A stretch of 64,000 nucleotides of DNA from NCBI RefSeq assembly GCF_002259705.1, contig NZ_MWWT01000009.1, positions 124,001-188,000 on the forward strand, given 5' to 3'. Origin of the DNA: Alloscardovia macacae. GTDB lineage: Bacteria; Actinomycetota; Actinomycetes; Actinomycetales; Bifidobacteriaceae. The translations under genes were made by a program, and so were the position numbers. The notes below the pieces were generated by a model. The model ran no database searches, was not told the origin of the DNA, and worked only from the letters and a program-made list of their open reading frames with translations. Positions 1-8,418 of the stretch are shown in pieces (position 1 is the stretch's first letter; every line of letters begins with the position of its first letter).

Positions 1-1
1 G

Positions 2-427
2 CAGACGCGTATCGACTCCTTTGCTGCATACTGCGCATCGGAGGGGGTGACCGTACAGAATATCCCGTGTAACATTACTGAAGACGGCCGCTACCCTATT
101 AGCGATGTGGCTTCCCGCATCCTCAGTATGCCTGAACTGCCTACGGCCATCGCGTGCCAGGAAGACGGCATAGCCATTCCGCTCAAGTTCCAGCTCGAGC
201 GCAGCGGTCTGCACATTCCGCGCGATATCTCGCTGATCGGCTTCGACGACAGCTTCTATGCCTCGGATTTGGGTCTGACCACCATTCGTCAGAATCCTAT
301 AGAGCTCGCTCGTAAGGCGGCACAGATGACGCTGGAGCTCATCGACGGTAAGACACTGGATACTCCGCTGTGCGTGGAGAAGGCTGAGCTCGTCGTGCGC
401 TCCACCACGACGCGTGCGCACGCGTAA
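2..427 (+). CDS. LacI-family transcriptional regulator, C-terminal part (5' end outside window)
   Basis: The open frame runs in from the window edge, so only about 141 C-terminal residues are visible. They match the end of the LacI/GalR effector-binding (periplasmic-binding-protein-like) domain: a segment like 'AIACQEDGIAIPLKFQLERSG', then the hallmark ISLIGFDDS motif and the TTIRQNP segment that precedes the final helices. The DNA-binding helix-turn-helix lies upstream of the window. A GTG at 47 exists but is inside the domain and is not the start. The gene converges on the sugar-binding lipoprotein gene. Control of that gene is plausible because a LacI-type operator lies in front of it (2237-2250), but this is inference. 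Confidence 0.85.
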   Translation, partial: QTRIDSFAAYCASEGVTVQNIPCNITEDGRYPISDVASRILSMPELPTAIACQEDGIAIPLKFQLERSGLHIPRDISLIGFDDSFYASDLGLTTIRQNPIELARKAAQMTLELIDGKTLDTPLCVEKAELVVRSTTTRAHA

Positions 428-442
428 GTTCGTTTTTTCGTA

Positions 443-475
443 AGGGCTGCTGGCACCGTTCAGCAGCCCTTTTTC
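443..475 (+). terminator. Rho-independent terminator of the LacI gene
   Basis: Perfect 10-bp stem AGGGCTGCTG / CAGCAGCCCT with an 8-nt loop, followed directly by TTTTT, 15 nt after the LacI stop codon. Confidence 0.85.
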
Positions 476-598
476 TGTCAATTTTTCCTCAACATTCCGC
501 CATCGTTACCATGAACGGCGTCCCCGCGGTGACGGGGTTATGTGAGGGCGCACATGGATTCGTACACACACATCTAAGAAACAGGGAGCAGATCAGTC

Positions 599-668
599 GA
601 CTTTTTTGCAAGTTATTCCATTCTGATCGTTGCTGGACGTAAAAAGTGGAATAACTCGCATAATAGTC
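599..668. repeat. 70-nt palindromic element (22-nt arms)
   Basis: Left arm 599-620 starts GACTTTTTTGC and right arm 647-668 is its reverse complement at 19 of 22 positions, around a 26-nt centre. The arm start ACTTTTTTGC is shared with the palindromes near 62.3 kb and, with one T fewer, near 27.2, 28.6 and 47.4 kb. It lies in the 386-nt gap between two convergent genes. The T-run is inside the stem, so this is not a standard terminator. The rest of the gap holds terminators for both flanking genes and no convincing gene. Confidence 0.6.
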
Positions 669-730
669 GGCAAACAGCGAGAAGCGAGAAGCGCTGATAA
701 GTACCGCAGACCCACACGTCACAAACACGC

Positions 731-766
731 AAGCGGCCCGCCCCCGAAACCAGGAGCGAGCCGCCT
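731..766 (-). terminator. Terminator-like hairpin after the sugar-binding protein gene
   Basis: GCGGCCCGC (733-741) pairs with GCGAGCCGC (756-764), one mismatch, and on the minus strand is followed by a T/G-rich tail (TTGCGTGTTTG). It lies about 50 nt past the stop of the minus-strand gene. Confidence 0.5.
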
Positions 767-813
767 CATATCTTCAGTTATATATCTGAGTCGAAGAAAC
801 TACGTACGAGACT

Positions 814-2145
814 TTAGTGTGCAGCGTTTGCGTATTCCTCAGCCCAGCCATCCACGAAGGCCTTCTTCACGTTAGCCCAGTCACCGGTACCCTGTGCGTA
901 CTCGAGGAGAGCCTGACCCAGGTTATTCTTCCAGTTCTCCGAAGGCATCATAGTGAAGTTCCAGGATACTGGGGTCTTACCCGACTGGGAGTCTTCTACA
1001 GCTGCCTGAACCAGTGGGTTCTCAGACTTGACATCAGCGAAGTTCTTAAATGGTACCGTGAAGCCCATATCCTTGGAGAGGGACTCGATGCCCTGCTTCG
1101 AGCTGGTGACCCACTTGAGGAAGTCTTCGGTAGCCTTCTGATCCTTCTCGGAAGCCTTTGCATTAATGCACCAGTAGTTCTCCGAACCGGTAGCCAGGCC
1201 CTGCTTTTCTTCACCGTTTGCACCGATGTAGATAGGCAGCATGCCTACAGATTCTGGCTTCATGCCTGCCTTCTGCAGGTCAGACCATGCCCAGGTACCG
1301 TTCTGGTAGAAGACAGCCTTACCCAGAGCGAACTCAGAGTTTGCATCGTCACCAGTCTTAGCACTCAGCTGAGTCTTCGGCGTGGTGGAGTCGTTAATGT
1401 ACAGGTCGAAGATCTTCTTATAGTTATCCAGGTACTTACCCTCTACCTTTGCAGGCTGCTCGGTAACCTTACCATCCTTGAATTCGTAGTACAGTGGCAG
1501 GTTCGCCAGGTGGGTCTTAAAGCGCCAGTCCGAGCTGGAATCGAAGCCAGCTGACGTGAAGGCGCCTTCCACACCGAGGTCTGCCTTATGCGCCTGAATG
1601 CCATCTGCCACAGCCTTCAGCTTATCGAAGCTGTTAATCTCATCCACAGACTTTACAGCTGCATCCGAGAGTGCGAAGTACTTCGCGAGGATGTCCTTGT
1701 TATAGATGAGGCCGTACGTCTCCGTCACATATGGCACGCCCACGACCTTATCGCCATCCTTGAGCGCCATATCCTTATCGTTCAGCTGCTCGTAGATGTA
1801 CGACTTCGACAGGTCTGCCGTGTAGTTCTTCCAGCTCTGGTAGCCCACTGGTCCGTTTATCTGGAACAGCGTCGGCGCGTCAGTCTTCGCTATCTCGGAC
1901 TTCAGCGTGGTTTCGTAGGAGCCCGATGCAGCGTTCTGCACCTTTACCTCGACGCCCGTTTCCTTCGTATAGGCCTTCGCGAGCGCCTGCCACTGGTCAG
2001 CGTTTTCCGGCTTAAAGTTCAGGAAGTAGACCTTACCCTTACCGTTATCGCTGGAGCTGGAGTTCGAGCATGCTGCGAATGCGCCGAAAGACATGGCGAG
2101 CACTGCTGTAGCTGCTACTGTGGACTTCACTACTCGATTCATCAT
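814..2145 (-). CDS. ABC transporter sugar-binding lipoprotein (extracellular solute-binding protein family 1)
   Basis: The product has 443 residues. The N-terminus is a lipoprotein signal: basic MMNRVVK, a hydrophobic stretch and the lipobox FAAC at about residue 25, so the mature protein should be lipid-anchored outside the membrane. The body (FLNFKPENADQWQALAKAY..., GVPYVTETYGLIYNK, FYQNGTWAWSDL) is typical of carbohydrate ABC binding proteins of the MalE/MsmE type. Start: AGAGAGG lies 4-5 nt before two adjacent ATGs. No permease or ATPase gene follows; the next gene downstream is convergent LacI, so it is an orphan receptor here that must share permeases encoded elsewhere. A LacI-type palindrome lies about 90 nt upstream. 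The sugar cannot be named; a raffinose- or sucrose-type oligosaccharide is only a guess. Confidence 0.9.
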   Translation of the reverse strand: MMNRVVKSTVAATAVLAMSFGAFAACSNSSSSDNGKGKVYFLNFKPENADQWQALAKAYTKETGVEVKVQNAASGSYETTLKSEIAKTDAPTLFQINGPVGYQSWKNYTADLSKSYIYEQLNDKDMALKDGDKVVGVPYVTETYGLIYNKDILAKYFALSDAAVKSVDEINSFDKLKAVADGIQAHKADLGVEGAFTSAGFDSSSDWRFKTHLANLPLYYEFKDGKVTEQPAKVEGKYLDNYKKIFDLYINDSTTPKTQLSAKTGDDANSEFALGKAVFYQNGTWAWSDLQKAGMKPESVGMLPIYIGANGEEKQGLATGSENYWCINAKASEKDQKATEDFLKWVTSSKQGIESLSKDMGFTVPFKNFADVKSENPLVQAAVEDSQSGKTPVSWNFTMMPSENWKNNLGQALLEYAQGTGDWANVKKAFVDGWAEEYANAAH

Positions 2146-2236
2146 CGAACCTCTCTTTCTATCATTCAGACGTCATCTGCTGCGAACGACGCCCTGAGTT
2201 AGGTTTAGTTTTATTATGCACCTTTCTGCAGTTTTT

Positions 2237-2250
2237 TGCAAACGTTCGCA
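2237..2250. promoter_or_regulatory. LacI-type operator upstream of the sugar-binding protein gene
   Basis: TGCAAACGTTCGCA is a palindrome around a central ACGT with one non-matching pair, the form expected for LacI/GalR operators (central CG). It lies about 92 nt before the start of the minus-strand lipoprotein gene. Which regulator binds is not shown; the partial LacI protein at the window start is the nearest candidate. Confidence 0.6.
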
Positions 2251-2339
2251 CCTCGCTTTATACCATTTTCGGCTTAAAATAAGGGGATGCGTCCGCGTGT
2301 CGCGCCGCGTTCGCATCCCCATAATGCACTCGTTTGCTT

Positions 2340-3353
2340 TTAGAGTATGCCCAATCCTTCCATCAGCACCACGGCCACCACGGTGATGCCGGCCCAGCAC
2401 ACAGCGCCAAGCACCAGTGGCTTACCACCCGTCTTCACGAGCTGGATCACGTTACTATTCAGCCCCACTGCAGCCATGGCCATGATGACGAAAAACTTCG
2501 ACAGTTCTTTCAGCGGTACGAAGACGGCCGGCGATACACCGAAAGATAGGAGTAGAGATGTGAGAATTGACCCCAGGATAAACCATGCGAGAAACTTCGG
2601 AAACGCGCGCTTCACGCTGAACGTCCCAGCATCGCGGCGCAGAAAAGCCAGCGCGAGCGTGATGGGGATGATGGCCAGCGTACGTGTGAGCTTCACCGTT
2701 ACAGCCGTATCCAGCGTGGCCGAACCCAGATGCCACATGGTATCCCACGTGGACGCCGCTGCTGTCACGGACGACGTATCATTCACCGCAGTACCCGCAA
2801 AAATGCCGAATACCTCGCCGCTCGTGGTACTCATGCCCAGCGCATGTCCGAGAAGCGGGAAAAGCAGCGCTGCCAGAACATTAAAGAGGAAAATGACCGA
2901 AATGGACTGTGCCACCTCGTCATCGCTCGCCTTAATCACAGGAGCTGTAGCCGCGATGGCCGAGCCACCGCAAATAGACGAGCCGACGCCGATGAGAGTC
3001 GCGGTATTCGAGGCCATGTGCAGAACGCGGGACATGACCCACGCGAGAATAAGCGCAGTGGAAATGGTTACCACGATGATGGGCAGAGACATCCAGCCGG
3101 TGCGCGCGACGACGCCGAGGTCCAGCCCGAAACCGAGAAGCACTACCGCAGTCTGCAGCACATACTTCGAAGTGAAGCTGATGCCCGCCTGCGCGCGCCC
3201 CTTATGCGTCCATGCAAGCGTGATGACCATGCCAAGGATGATAGCTACAATGGGCCCGCCGATGAGCGGAAGCTGACGGCCGAGAAACCATGCGACGACG
3301 GCTATGCCCGCACTGATGGCGAGGCCAGGGAGGAGTTCTTCTACTTTTCTCAT
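2340..3353 (-). CDS. YeiH/UPF0324-family putative sulfate exporter (membrane protein)
   Basis: A 337-residue, very hydrophobic protein with roughly ten membrane segments. It matches the Cons_hypoth698 (YeiH/YadS) family in length and hallmark motifs: [12 protein letters not shown] near the N-terminus, the glycine-rich [20 protein letters not shown], the [11 protein letters not shown] motif, and a C-terminal [16 protein letters not shown] segment. The family is commonly annotated as a putative sulfate exporter, but the substrate is poorly established. It is a stand-alone gene, about 24 nt downstream of xer, so the two could be cotranscribed. Confidence 0.85.
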   Translation of the reverse strand: MRKVEELLPGLAISAGIAVVAWFLGRQLPLIGGPIVAIILGMVITLAWTHKGRAQAGISFTSKYVLQTAVVLLGFGLDLGVVARTGWMSLPIIVVTISTALILAWVMSRVLHMASNTATLIGVGSSICGGSAIAATAPVIKASDDEVAQSISVIFLFNVLAALLFPLLGHALGMSTTSGEVFGIFAGTAVNDTSSVTAAASTWDTMWHLGSATLDTAVTVKLTRTLAIIPITLALAFLRRDAGTFSVKRAFPKFLAWFILGSILTSLLLSFGVSPAVFVPLKELSKFFVIMAMAAVGLNSNVIQLVKTGGKPLVLGAVCWAGITVVAVVLMEGLGIL

Positions 3354-3377
3354 AGAGTTTATGGTAGTAGCGTGGTC

Positions 3378-4337
3378 CTACTTCGCGCGCGGGTGCGACA
3401 GCAGGTAGCTTTCCATGAGAGCCTGCGGGGTCACATGTGTGTAGATCTGCGTGGTGGTCACGGATGCATGGCCGAGAAGCTCCTGCACCGCGCGCACGTC
3501 TGCCCCACCCTGGATGAGGTGCGTAGCACAGGAATGACGCAGCGTATGTGGATGAATACTCTTGCGAATGCCAGCAGCTTCAGCATAGGTACGCACTATC
3601 TCCCAAACGCTCTGCCGAGAAAGGCGCCGGCCGCGTTTATTCAGAAAAATGGCGTGCGTCTCTGGGGGCGCGGTCTTTGCGTTTGCCTTCGCTTGAAGCG
3701 CGGGACGAGCATGCTCGAGGTAGATGCGCAGGGCATCACACGCGTACGAGCCGAGCGGAACGAGGCGCTGCTTATCGCCTTTACCGATGAGTCGTGCCAC
3801 ACGCTCGTCGAAATCTATGTCCGCGAGGTTCGCCCCCACTATCTCAGAGACACGACCAGCGGAGGCATACATAAACTCGAGGAGCGCTCTGTCTCTGAGC
3901 CGTATAGGGTCAGCTGTGGCCTGCTCTTCTGGAGTGTCCGTATGCGTGGCATGGATGAGGGCGAAAACCTCCTCGATGGTGAGAGCTTCGGGAAGCTGTG
4001 ACGCTGCTTTCGGTGGTGTGATGGGTGCGGAAGGGTCGTGTGAGGTACGTCCTTCTGCGAGGAGGAACTTATGAAATTCATGAATGGAGGCTATGCGTCG
4101 CGCTATGCTGCGCGCACTCTGCCCCTGCAGGCCGAGGTCAGTAACGTAGAGCTCGATGTCTGAGGTGGTGATCTCTTTCGGCTCGTGGATGCCACGCTCC
4201 GTCAGCCAGCGCGTGTAGGTACGGATATCTGCCGCATAGGCACGCGACGTCGCGTCGGAGAGTCCTCGTTCCACGGATATGTGGACGAGAAACTGGTCGA
4301 GATACCTGCTATATGCGGTCTGTTCTGTGTGCGGCAT
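3378..4337 (-). CDS. xerD: Tyrosine site-specific recombinase XerC/XerD
   Basis: 319 residues, normal for XerC/XerD. The N-terminal SAM-like core-binding domain (about 1-105) is followed by the catalytic domain. Visible catalytic residues are Arg in AGRVSEIVG, Lys in IGKGDKQR, the HTLRHS box (His and Arg), His in LLGHASVTTTQ, and the nucleophilic Tyr in IYTHV. The enzyme resolves chromosome dimers at dif together with its partner and FtsK. It lies just after rplT, apart from it by a hairpin. XerD is the usual call for this position in bifidobacteria; XerC cannot be excluded from sequence alone. Confidence 0.88.
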   Translation of the reverse strand: MPHTEQTAYSRYLDQFLVHISVERGLSDATSRAYAADIRTYTRWLTERGIHEPKEITTSDIELYVTDLGLQGQSARSIARRIASIHEFHKFLLAEGRTSHDPSAPITPPKAASQLPEALTIEEVFALIHATHTDTPEEQATADPIRLRDRALLEFMYASAGRVSEIVGANLADIDFDERVARLIGKGDKQRLVPLGSYACDALRIYLEHARPALQAKANAKTAPPETHAIFLNKRGRRLSRQSVWEIVRTYAEAAGIRKSIHPHTLRHSCATHLIQGGADVRAVQELLGHASVTTTQIYTHVTPQALMESYLLSHPRAK

Positions 4338-4367
4338 ACGTTATAGGATAGCACGCATTATGCGAAA

Positions 4368-4408
4368 GACCCCTGTGCTATCCTCGCTGGGAGGAGTGCA
4401 CAGGGGTC
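4368..4408 (-). terminator. Hairpin at the end of the infC-rpmI-rplT operon
   Basis: Perfect 11-bp stem GACCCCTGTGC / GCACAGGGGTC with a 19-nt loop, about 40 nt past the rplT stop. The T-run after it is short (TTT), so termination may be partial with read-through into xer. Confidence 0.6.
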
Positions 4409-4449
4409 GTATCGTTTAAGCTTACAGGTTAAGCCAAGTAATGTCTTAC

Positions 4450-4833
4450 TTAAGCCTCAACTGGAGCGTTTACGTCAGCTGGAAGTGCTGCCTTAGCCTG
4501 CTCGACAATAGCCTTGAAGGTATCTGCATCGCTTACAGCGAGCTCTGCCAGAGCGCGGCGATCGAGTTCGATGCCTGCCAGGCGAAGACCCTGAATGAAG
4601 CGGTTATAGGTGATGCCTTCTGCGCGTACAGCCACGTTAATACGGGTGATCCACAGCTTGCGGAAGTCGCCCTTACGTGCCTTACGGTCGCGGAAATTGT
4701 AATTAAAGGAGTGAAGGAGCTGTTCCTTCGCCTTACGATACAGGCGAGAACGCTGACCGCGGTAACCGCTAGCGCGTTCGAGAACAACACGACGCTTCTT
4801 ATGAGCATTAACTGCGCGCTTTACACGTGCCAT
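4450..4833 (-). CDS. rplT: 50S ribosomal protein L20
   Basis: 127 residues; the N-terminus [15 protein letters not shown] and the [19 protein letters not shown] segment are diagnostic of L20. L20 binds 23S rRNA early in assembly and in several bacteria represses its own operon by binding the leader or intergenic RNA. It is third in infC-rpmI-rplT, 39 nt after rpmI. The C-terminus is a little longer than in E. coli L20 ([18 protein letters not shown]), as is common in actinobacteria. Confidence 0.97.
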   Translation of the reverse strand: MARVKRAVNAHKKRRVVLERASGYRGQRSRLYRKAKEQLLHSFNYNFRDRKARKGDFRKLWITRINVAVRAEGITYNRFIQGLRLAGIELDRRALAELAVSDADTFKAIVEQAKAALPADVNAPVEA

Positions 4834-4872
4834 AGTAGATCCTCTACTTTCTAATTAAATCCAAACGCACGC

Positions 4873-5067
4873 TTACTTAGCGAGCATATCCTTCAGCTTC
4901 TTGCTCTGTGCTGGTGCCAGCACCTGGTCTGCCTTCAGAGCGCGACGCTTACGTGCGCTCTTGTGCTCCAGGTTATGACGCATAGAGGAACCAGCCTGCA
5001 TGAGCTTTCCGGAACCAGTTACGCGGATTCGCTTAGATGCAGCGGAGTTACTTTTCATCTTAGGCAT
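4873..5067 (-). CDS. rpmI: 50S ribosomal protein L35
   Basis: 64 residues, very basic, beginning [20 protein letters not shown], which is the L35 signature. The start codon overlaps the end of infC by 8 nt, so translation of the two is probably coupled. It is the middle gene of the conserved infC-rpmI-rplT operon. Confidence 0.96.
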   Translation of the reverse strand: MPKMKSNSAASKRIRVTGSGKLMQAGSSMRHNLEHKSARKRRALKADQVLAPAQSKKLKDMLAK

Positions 5068-5767
5068 TACTGCCCTCCTTGCTTGTCGTCTTCTGGGAAG
5101 AAGTCTTGTTCGCAGTTGCGCCTGCTACCTTGCTTTCCGCTTCGGCTACTGCTGTAGCCTGGGCTTCACGCTTAGCATTCAGGCGAGCGGCTTGACGTGC
5201 TTGACGCTCTGCACGAGACTCGGCACCGCGACGGCGCTGCTCAGACTGGGTCTGAACTTTCTTACCCTTTGGTGCGAGCACCATGATGATGTTACGGCCA
5301 TCCTGGCGTGGACGCGACTCGATGGAGCCGAACTCCTCGACTTCTTCAGCCAGACGCTGAAGAAGCTCGACGCCTCCCACAGGACGAGACTGCTCACGTC
5401 CGCGCAGCATGATGGTGACCTTTACCTTGTCTCCACCATTCAAGAAGCGAGTGACGTGACCCTTCTTTACCTCAAAATCATGGTCGTCTATCTTAAGGCG
5501 GAAGCGAATCTCCTTCACCTCGGCAGTGCTCTGGTTACGGCGAGCTTCGCGGGCCTTAATCTTTTCGTTATACTTGTACTTACCATAGTCGATGAGCTTA
5601 GCCACCGGCGGCTTAGCGTTCGGCGCCACTTCCACCAAATCCAAATTCGCTTCGCGAGCGAGGTTCAGAGCGACGGACGTAGCGACCACGCCCACCTGTT
5701 CGCCCTTAGGGCCGATCAAGCGCAGCTGCGGCGTACGAATCTCATCGTTAATACGTGGTTCTGTAAT
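5060..5767 (-). CDS. infC: Translation initiation factor IF-3, with apparent AUU start codon
   Basis: 235 residues if begun at ATT (5765-5767). The conserved IF-3 start region [23 protein letters not shown] lies upstream of the first conventional start codon (TTG at 5719), which would cut off the family's N-terminus. Between the in-frame TAG upstream and this region there is no ATG, GTG or TTG. ATGGAG lies 5 nt before the ATT (2 nt before an ATC), so ATT fits best. Both IF-3 domains are present ([41 protein letters not shown]), then an Ala/Lys/Glu-rich tail. In E. coli the AUU start lets IF-3 limit its own synthesis; the same is likely here. Confidence 0.93.
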   Translation of the reverse strand: MTEPRINDEIRTPQLRLIGPKGEQVGVVATSVALNLAREANLDLVEVAPNAKPPVAKLIDYGKYKYNEKIKAREARRNQSTAEVKEIRFRLKIDDHDFEVKKGHVTRFLNGGDKVKVTIMLRGREQSRPVGGVELLQRLAEEVEEFGSIESRPRQDGRNIIMVLAPKGKKVQTQSEQRRRGAESRAERQARQAARLNAKREAQATAVAEAESKVAGATANKTSSQKTTSKEGSNA

Positions 5768-5960
5768 GATGTCTCCATTCGTAAAACTATGCGTGGGTAC
5801 ATCCCAGAGACCCCTGTCTCCCTATGTACATGCGGCATGAAGGTGCACGGCATTTCTGCTTTCGCCTCCATACACTTAGGTGCACGTACCTATGGTGACC
5901 TAAGTCTGAACCCGAAGTCATACAAAACTTCCAGGTGGGAAATTCCACTTTCTTGATTTC
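5768..5960 (-). promoter_or_regulatory. Structured 5' leader of the infC operon
   Basis: About 190 nt upstream of infC with several hairpins and no reading frame that looks coded. A perfect 8-bp stem ACTTAGGT / ACCTAAGT lies at 5874-5905 and a perfect GAGAC / GTCTC stem at 5807-5820, near the infC ribosome-binding site. Leaders of infC-rpmI-rplT operons are known sites of autoregulation or attenuation; the exact class cannot be set by eye. Confidence 0.5.
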
Positions 5961-6209
5961 TCAAGCCTTACTTATGGTATCACAAGGGGTGACTTAGTGG
6001 GAGTGGATGTAGGGATGTGCGCGTGTTTGCGTGTTCATCGCACATCTAAGCGATTGTGCGCTCTTGCAAAAAGGATTAAAATGCCCCTCATCGCGAACGG
6101 CGGGGGGTGCGATTCTTACCGCGCGAGCGGCAGGGCATTGCACGCGTGTGCAACGTACACGTGAAGGCATTTCATTCGTACGGACTGCCTTCACTCTTTG
6201 AAAAGCAAG

Positions 6210-6386
6210 ATGAACATGGTTCGCATTACTTTTACATCTTTCAACCCTCGCGAGGGGCAATGGTTTAATGCTACCACATTTATGACGCGAGCGGAAGCAA
6301 TTGCATACATGGGCACCGTTACGAGGCGTTGCCGTCGTTCGGGCGATTGGTGTTTCTTGCGTGATATTCGCGAAGTGAAGCGGTAA
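6210..6386 (+). CDS. Possible small hypothetical protein (58 aa)
   Basis: The frame would encode MNMVRITFTSFNPREGQW... ending RDIREVKR. It has a balanced, protein-like composition with three Trp, many Arg and no long repeats. The start is uncertain (ATG 6210, ATG 6216 or TTG 6198) and the ribosome-binding site is weak (GAAAAGCAAG). Codons are more A/T-ending than in neighbours. It is the only candidate gene in the roughly 640 nt between the infC leader and the gluD end. I do not recognise a family. Confidence 0.35.
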   Translation: MNMVRITFTSFNPREGQWFNATTFMTRAEAIAYMGTVTRRCRRSGDWCFLRDIREVKR

Positions 6387-6505
6387 CGTGTAGGGGGTGA
6401 TGTGCCTTTTGTTTTGTTGGTTTTTCGGGACGACACATCATAATACATTGTGGCAAAACCGCGGCGCCTGCACGAAGCATAACTCGAAAACCAGCCACTA
6501 TACGC

Positions 6506-6543
6506 AGAAGCCCCCTCCGCAATCTTGTGCAGAGGGGACTTCT
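6506..6543. terminator. Hairpin at the end of the glu transporter operon
   Basis: AGAAGcCCCCTC pairs with GAGGGGaCTTCT, a long stem with one internal mismatch and a 14-nt loop. It lies 59 nt past the gluD stop and could also serve a plus-strand transcript. Neither side has a good T-run. Confidence 0.5.
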
Positions 6544-6601
6544 GTATTCAATCTTCAATTTGGGCGTATTGGGGGGCGTATCCTCTACGCCAGTACTACG
6601 G

Positions 6602-7717
6602 CTACTTCTTCTTTTCCTTCCTCTGTGGAAGGCGCAGGTGTTCCATGTTTTTCTTGATTTCCTGCGTGATTTCTTGCGCGTAGTCGTGTGGATGTTCGAG
6701 GTTTTCCTGCTCTACATAGTGGTTATGCAGCCAGTGCTCGTTATGCGCATTCGAGCCGTGGTAGTGGTCTGGGTAGACCGGCTCTGCACCGCCGAATGGA
6801 CGTGGAGTCTTCGCAGCCTTAATCTGGTTACGGTTCGTCGCATCCATCACAGCGATAGGTGGCACCACTTCTTCTTCCACAGGACCAGATGTGCGGTTCG
6901 CCATCCAGGCTGGCATAGCTTCTGCGATACGCGAGACTATCCAGCAGATGACGAAGTACACCACCGCGGACACGGCCAGCGTCTGCAGAATGTTAAAGTA
7001 CATGGATCCGAGTCTCCTGGACTCCTGGAGCAGGTCGGTATACAGGATGATGGATCCCAGTGCGGTATCCTTCAAAGCGACCACGAGCTGGGTCACGGTC
7101 GCTGGAAGCATCGCGAAAATTGCCTGAGGAACCTCGACCTGCATGAGCGACTCCGTGCGGGTCAAGCCTAAAGCGAGGGACGCCTCACGCTGACCGCCCG
7201 GCAGATTACCCACGCCAGAACGCACGAGCTCCGCGATAACCGAGCCATTGTACAAAATCAAAGCGAGGACGACGGCGAAGTAGGACGCCTGACGAATGCC
7301 CACAGCCGCGAACCAGCGCCAGAAGAAGACCATCATAATGAGCACCGGAACCGCGCGACAGAACTCGATGATGATAGCCGCCACGAACCGAATGTACGGA
7401 TTCGGCAGCAAACGCAGCACGCCGAAGACGAGTCCGAAGACCAGCGAGCCGACGATGCCGGCAGCCGCAGCCCCTAAAGTAAGCCCCAAACCAGGCAGGT
7501 AGAAGTCCGTCCAGGCTTCCGTATCCAGAGCAGGCTTCCACAGGTCCCAGGACAGCTGGTTCTCGCCCTGCGGAGGATTCGCCAAACGAGCCAGAATCAC
7601 CACAGCGAGCGCGATGAGTACTGCTCCCGCTATCCAGTTCATAATGCGGATAAGGCGCTTACCCTTCGGGCCTGGCTCATCGAAGAGAAGCTTCGTAGTA
7701 GAATCATTCGAGTTCAT
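6602..7717 (-). CDS. gluD: Amino-acid (glutamate-type) ABC transporter permease, GluD-like
   Basis: 371 residues. It belongs to the HisM/GlnP permease family: an N-terminal membrane segment, then the permease core with the ABC-coupling EAA loop (GGQREASLALGLTRTESLMQVEVPQ). It is about 100 residues longer than a minimal permease. The extra C-terminus after the last membrane segment is hydrophilic and contains a His-rich stretch (YPDHYHGSNAHNEHWLHNHY) ending in a Lys-rich tail. It is last of the four-gene operon and its ATG overlaps the gluC stop by 4 nt. Corynebacterial GluABCD takes up glutamate; the substrate here is by homology only. Confidence 0.88.
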   Translation of the reverse strand: MNSNDSTTKLLFDEPGPKGKRLIRIMNWIAGAVLIALAVVILARLANPPQGENQLSWDLWKPALDTEAWTDFYLPGLGLTLGAAAAGIVGSLVFGLVFGVLRLLPNPYIRFVAAIIIEFCRAVPVLIMMVFFWRWFAAVGIRQASYFAVVLALILYNGSVIAELVRSGVGNLPGGQREASLALGLTRTESLMQVEVPQAIFAMLPATVTQLVVALKDTALGSIILYTDLLQESRRLGSMYFNILQTLAVSAVVYFVICWIVSRIAEAMPAWMANRTSGPVEEEVVPPIAVMDATNRNQIKAAKTPRPFGGAEPVYPDHYHGSNAHNEHWLHNHYVEQENLEHPHDYAQEITQEIKKNMEHLRLPQRKEKKK

Positions 7718-8415
7718 CGACGCACCGCCAGTCTGTTCGAGAGATATGTGGTCAGAAGACCGATAGGAATAATGAGAATGAGGTAGCCCACCGCGAAGAT
7801 GAGGAAGATACCGATGATGTGCTCCGAATGGAACTCGATCATCGTGCTCATGAGGCTCGAGGTCTCCGTGGCTACGGATGCAGCCGCCGCTACCGTCGAG
7901 TTCTTCAGCAGAGCGATGAGCGTGTTACCCAGTGGAGCCACGGCACCGCGGATGGCCTGCGGCAGGATGATCTGCGTGGCAGACTGCATGAAGCTTAAGC
8001 CCAGTGCGCGCGAGGCCTCGGCCTGACCCACAGGAATGGTGTTTATACCACTTCGAAGCGACTCGCACACGAAGGCAGCTGTGTAGACGCCCAGACCCGT
8101 GACGGCCAGCCAGAAGAAGTTTATGGTGAAAGTGTCCGAGAAGCTGATCTTCAGCTGTCCGAACACGCCGAGCACCATGAACACCATGATGATGGTCAGC
8201 GGCATGTTCTTAAAGAACTCGCAGTATCCGGCTGCGAATCCGCGCAGCGAGGAGATAGGGCTGATGCGCATGATGATGAGCACGATGCCGAGCACCGTGG
8301 CGATGACGGCTGACCAGAAGGTCAGGCGGATATTCACCCAGAATGCACCGAGAATGTCATACTCGGTGAACAGTGAGAAGAACTCCGAAAGGTTCGTAGA
8401 CGAGAATCCAGTCAT
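7714..8415 (-). CDS. gluC: Amino-acid (glutamate-type) ABC transporter permease, GluC-like
   Basis: 233 residues, the usual size for a polar amino-acid ABC permease. Membrane segments are visible (FWSAVIATVLGIVLIIMRI; PLTIIMVFMVLGVFG) and the EAA coupling loop reads GQAEASRALGLSFMQSATQI. It lies 3 nt after the binding-protein gene and its stop overlaps the start of gluD by 4 nt, so the two permeases are probably made in equal amounts as a heterodimer. Confidence 0.9.
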   Translation of the reverse strand: MTGFSSTNLSEFFSLFTEYDILGAFWVNIRLTFWSAVIATVLGIVLIIMRISPISSLRGFAAGYCEFFKNMPLTIIMVFMVLGVFGQLKISFSDTFTINFFWLAVTGLGVYTAAFVCESLRSGINTIPVGQAEASRALGLSFMQSATQIILPQAIRGAVAPLGNTLIALLKNSTVAAAASVATETSSLMSTMIEFHSEHIIGIFLIFAVGYLILIIPIGLLTTYLSNRLAVRR

Positions 8416-8418
8416 GGC

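Noticed and set aside
2730-4001. A 423-codon plus-strand frame
   Set aside because: It spans the antisense of two clear genes (YeiH-like and Xer) and is Arg/His-rich in the way shadow frames are.
6138-6153. TTGCACGCGTGTGCAA as an operator
   Set aside because: Only 6-bp arms around GCGT; no neighbouring gene start fits and similar short palindromes are expected by chance.
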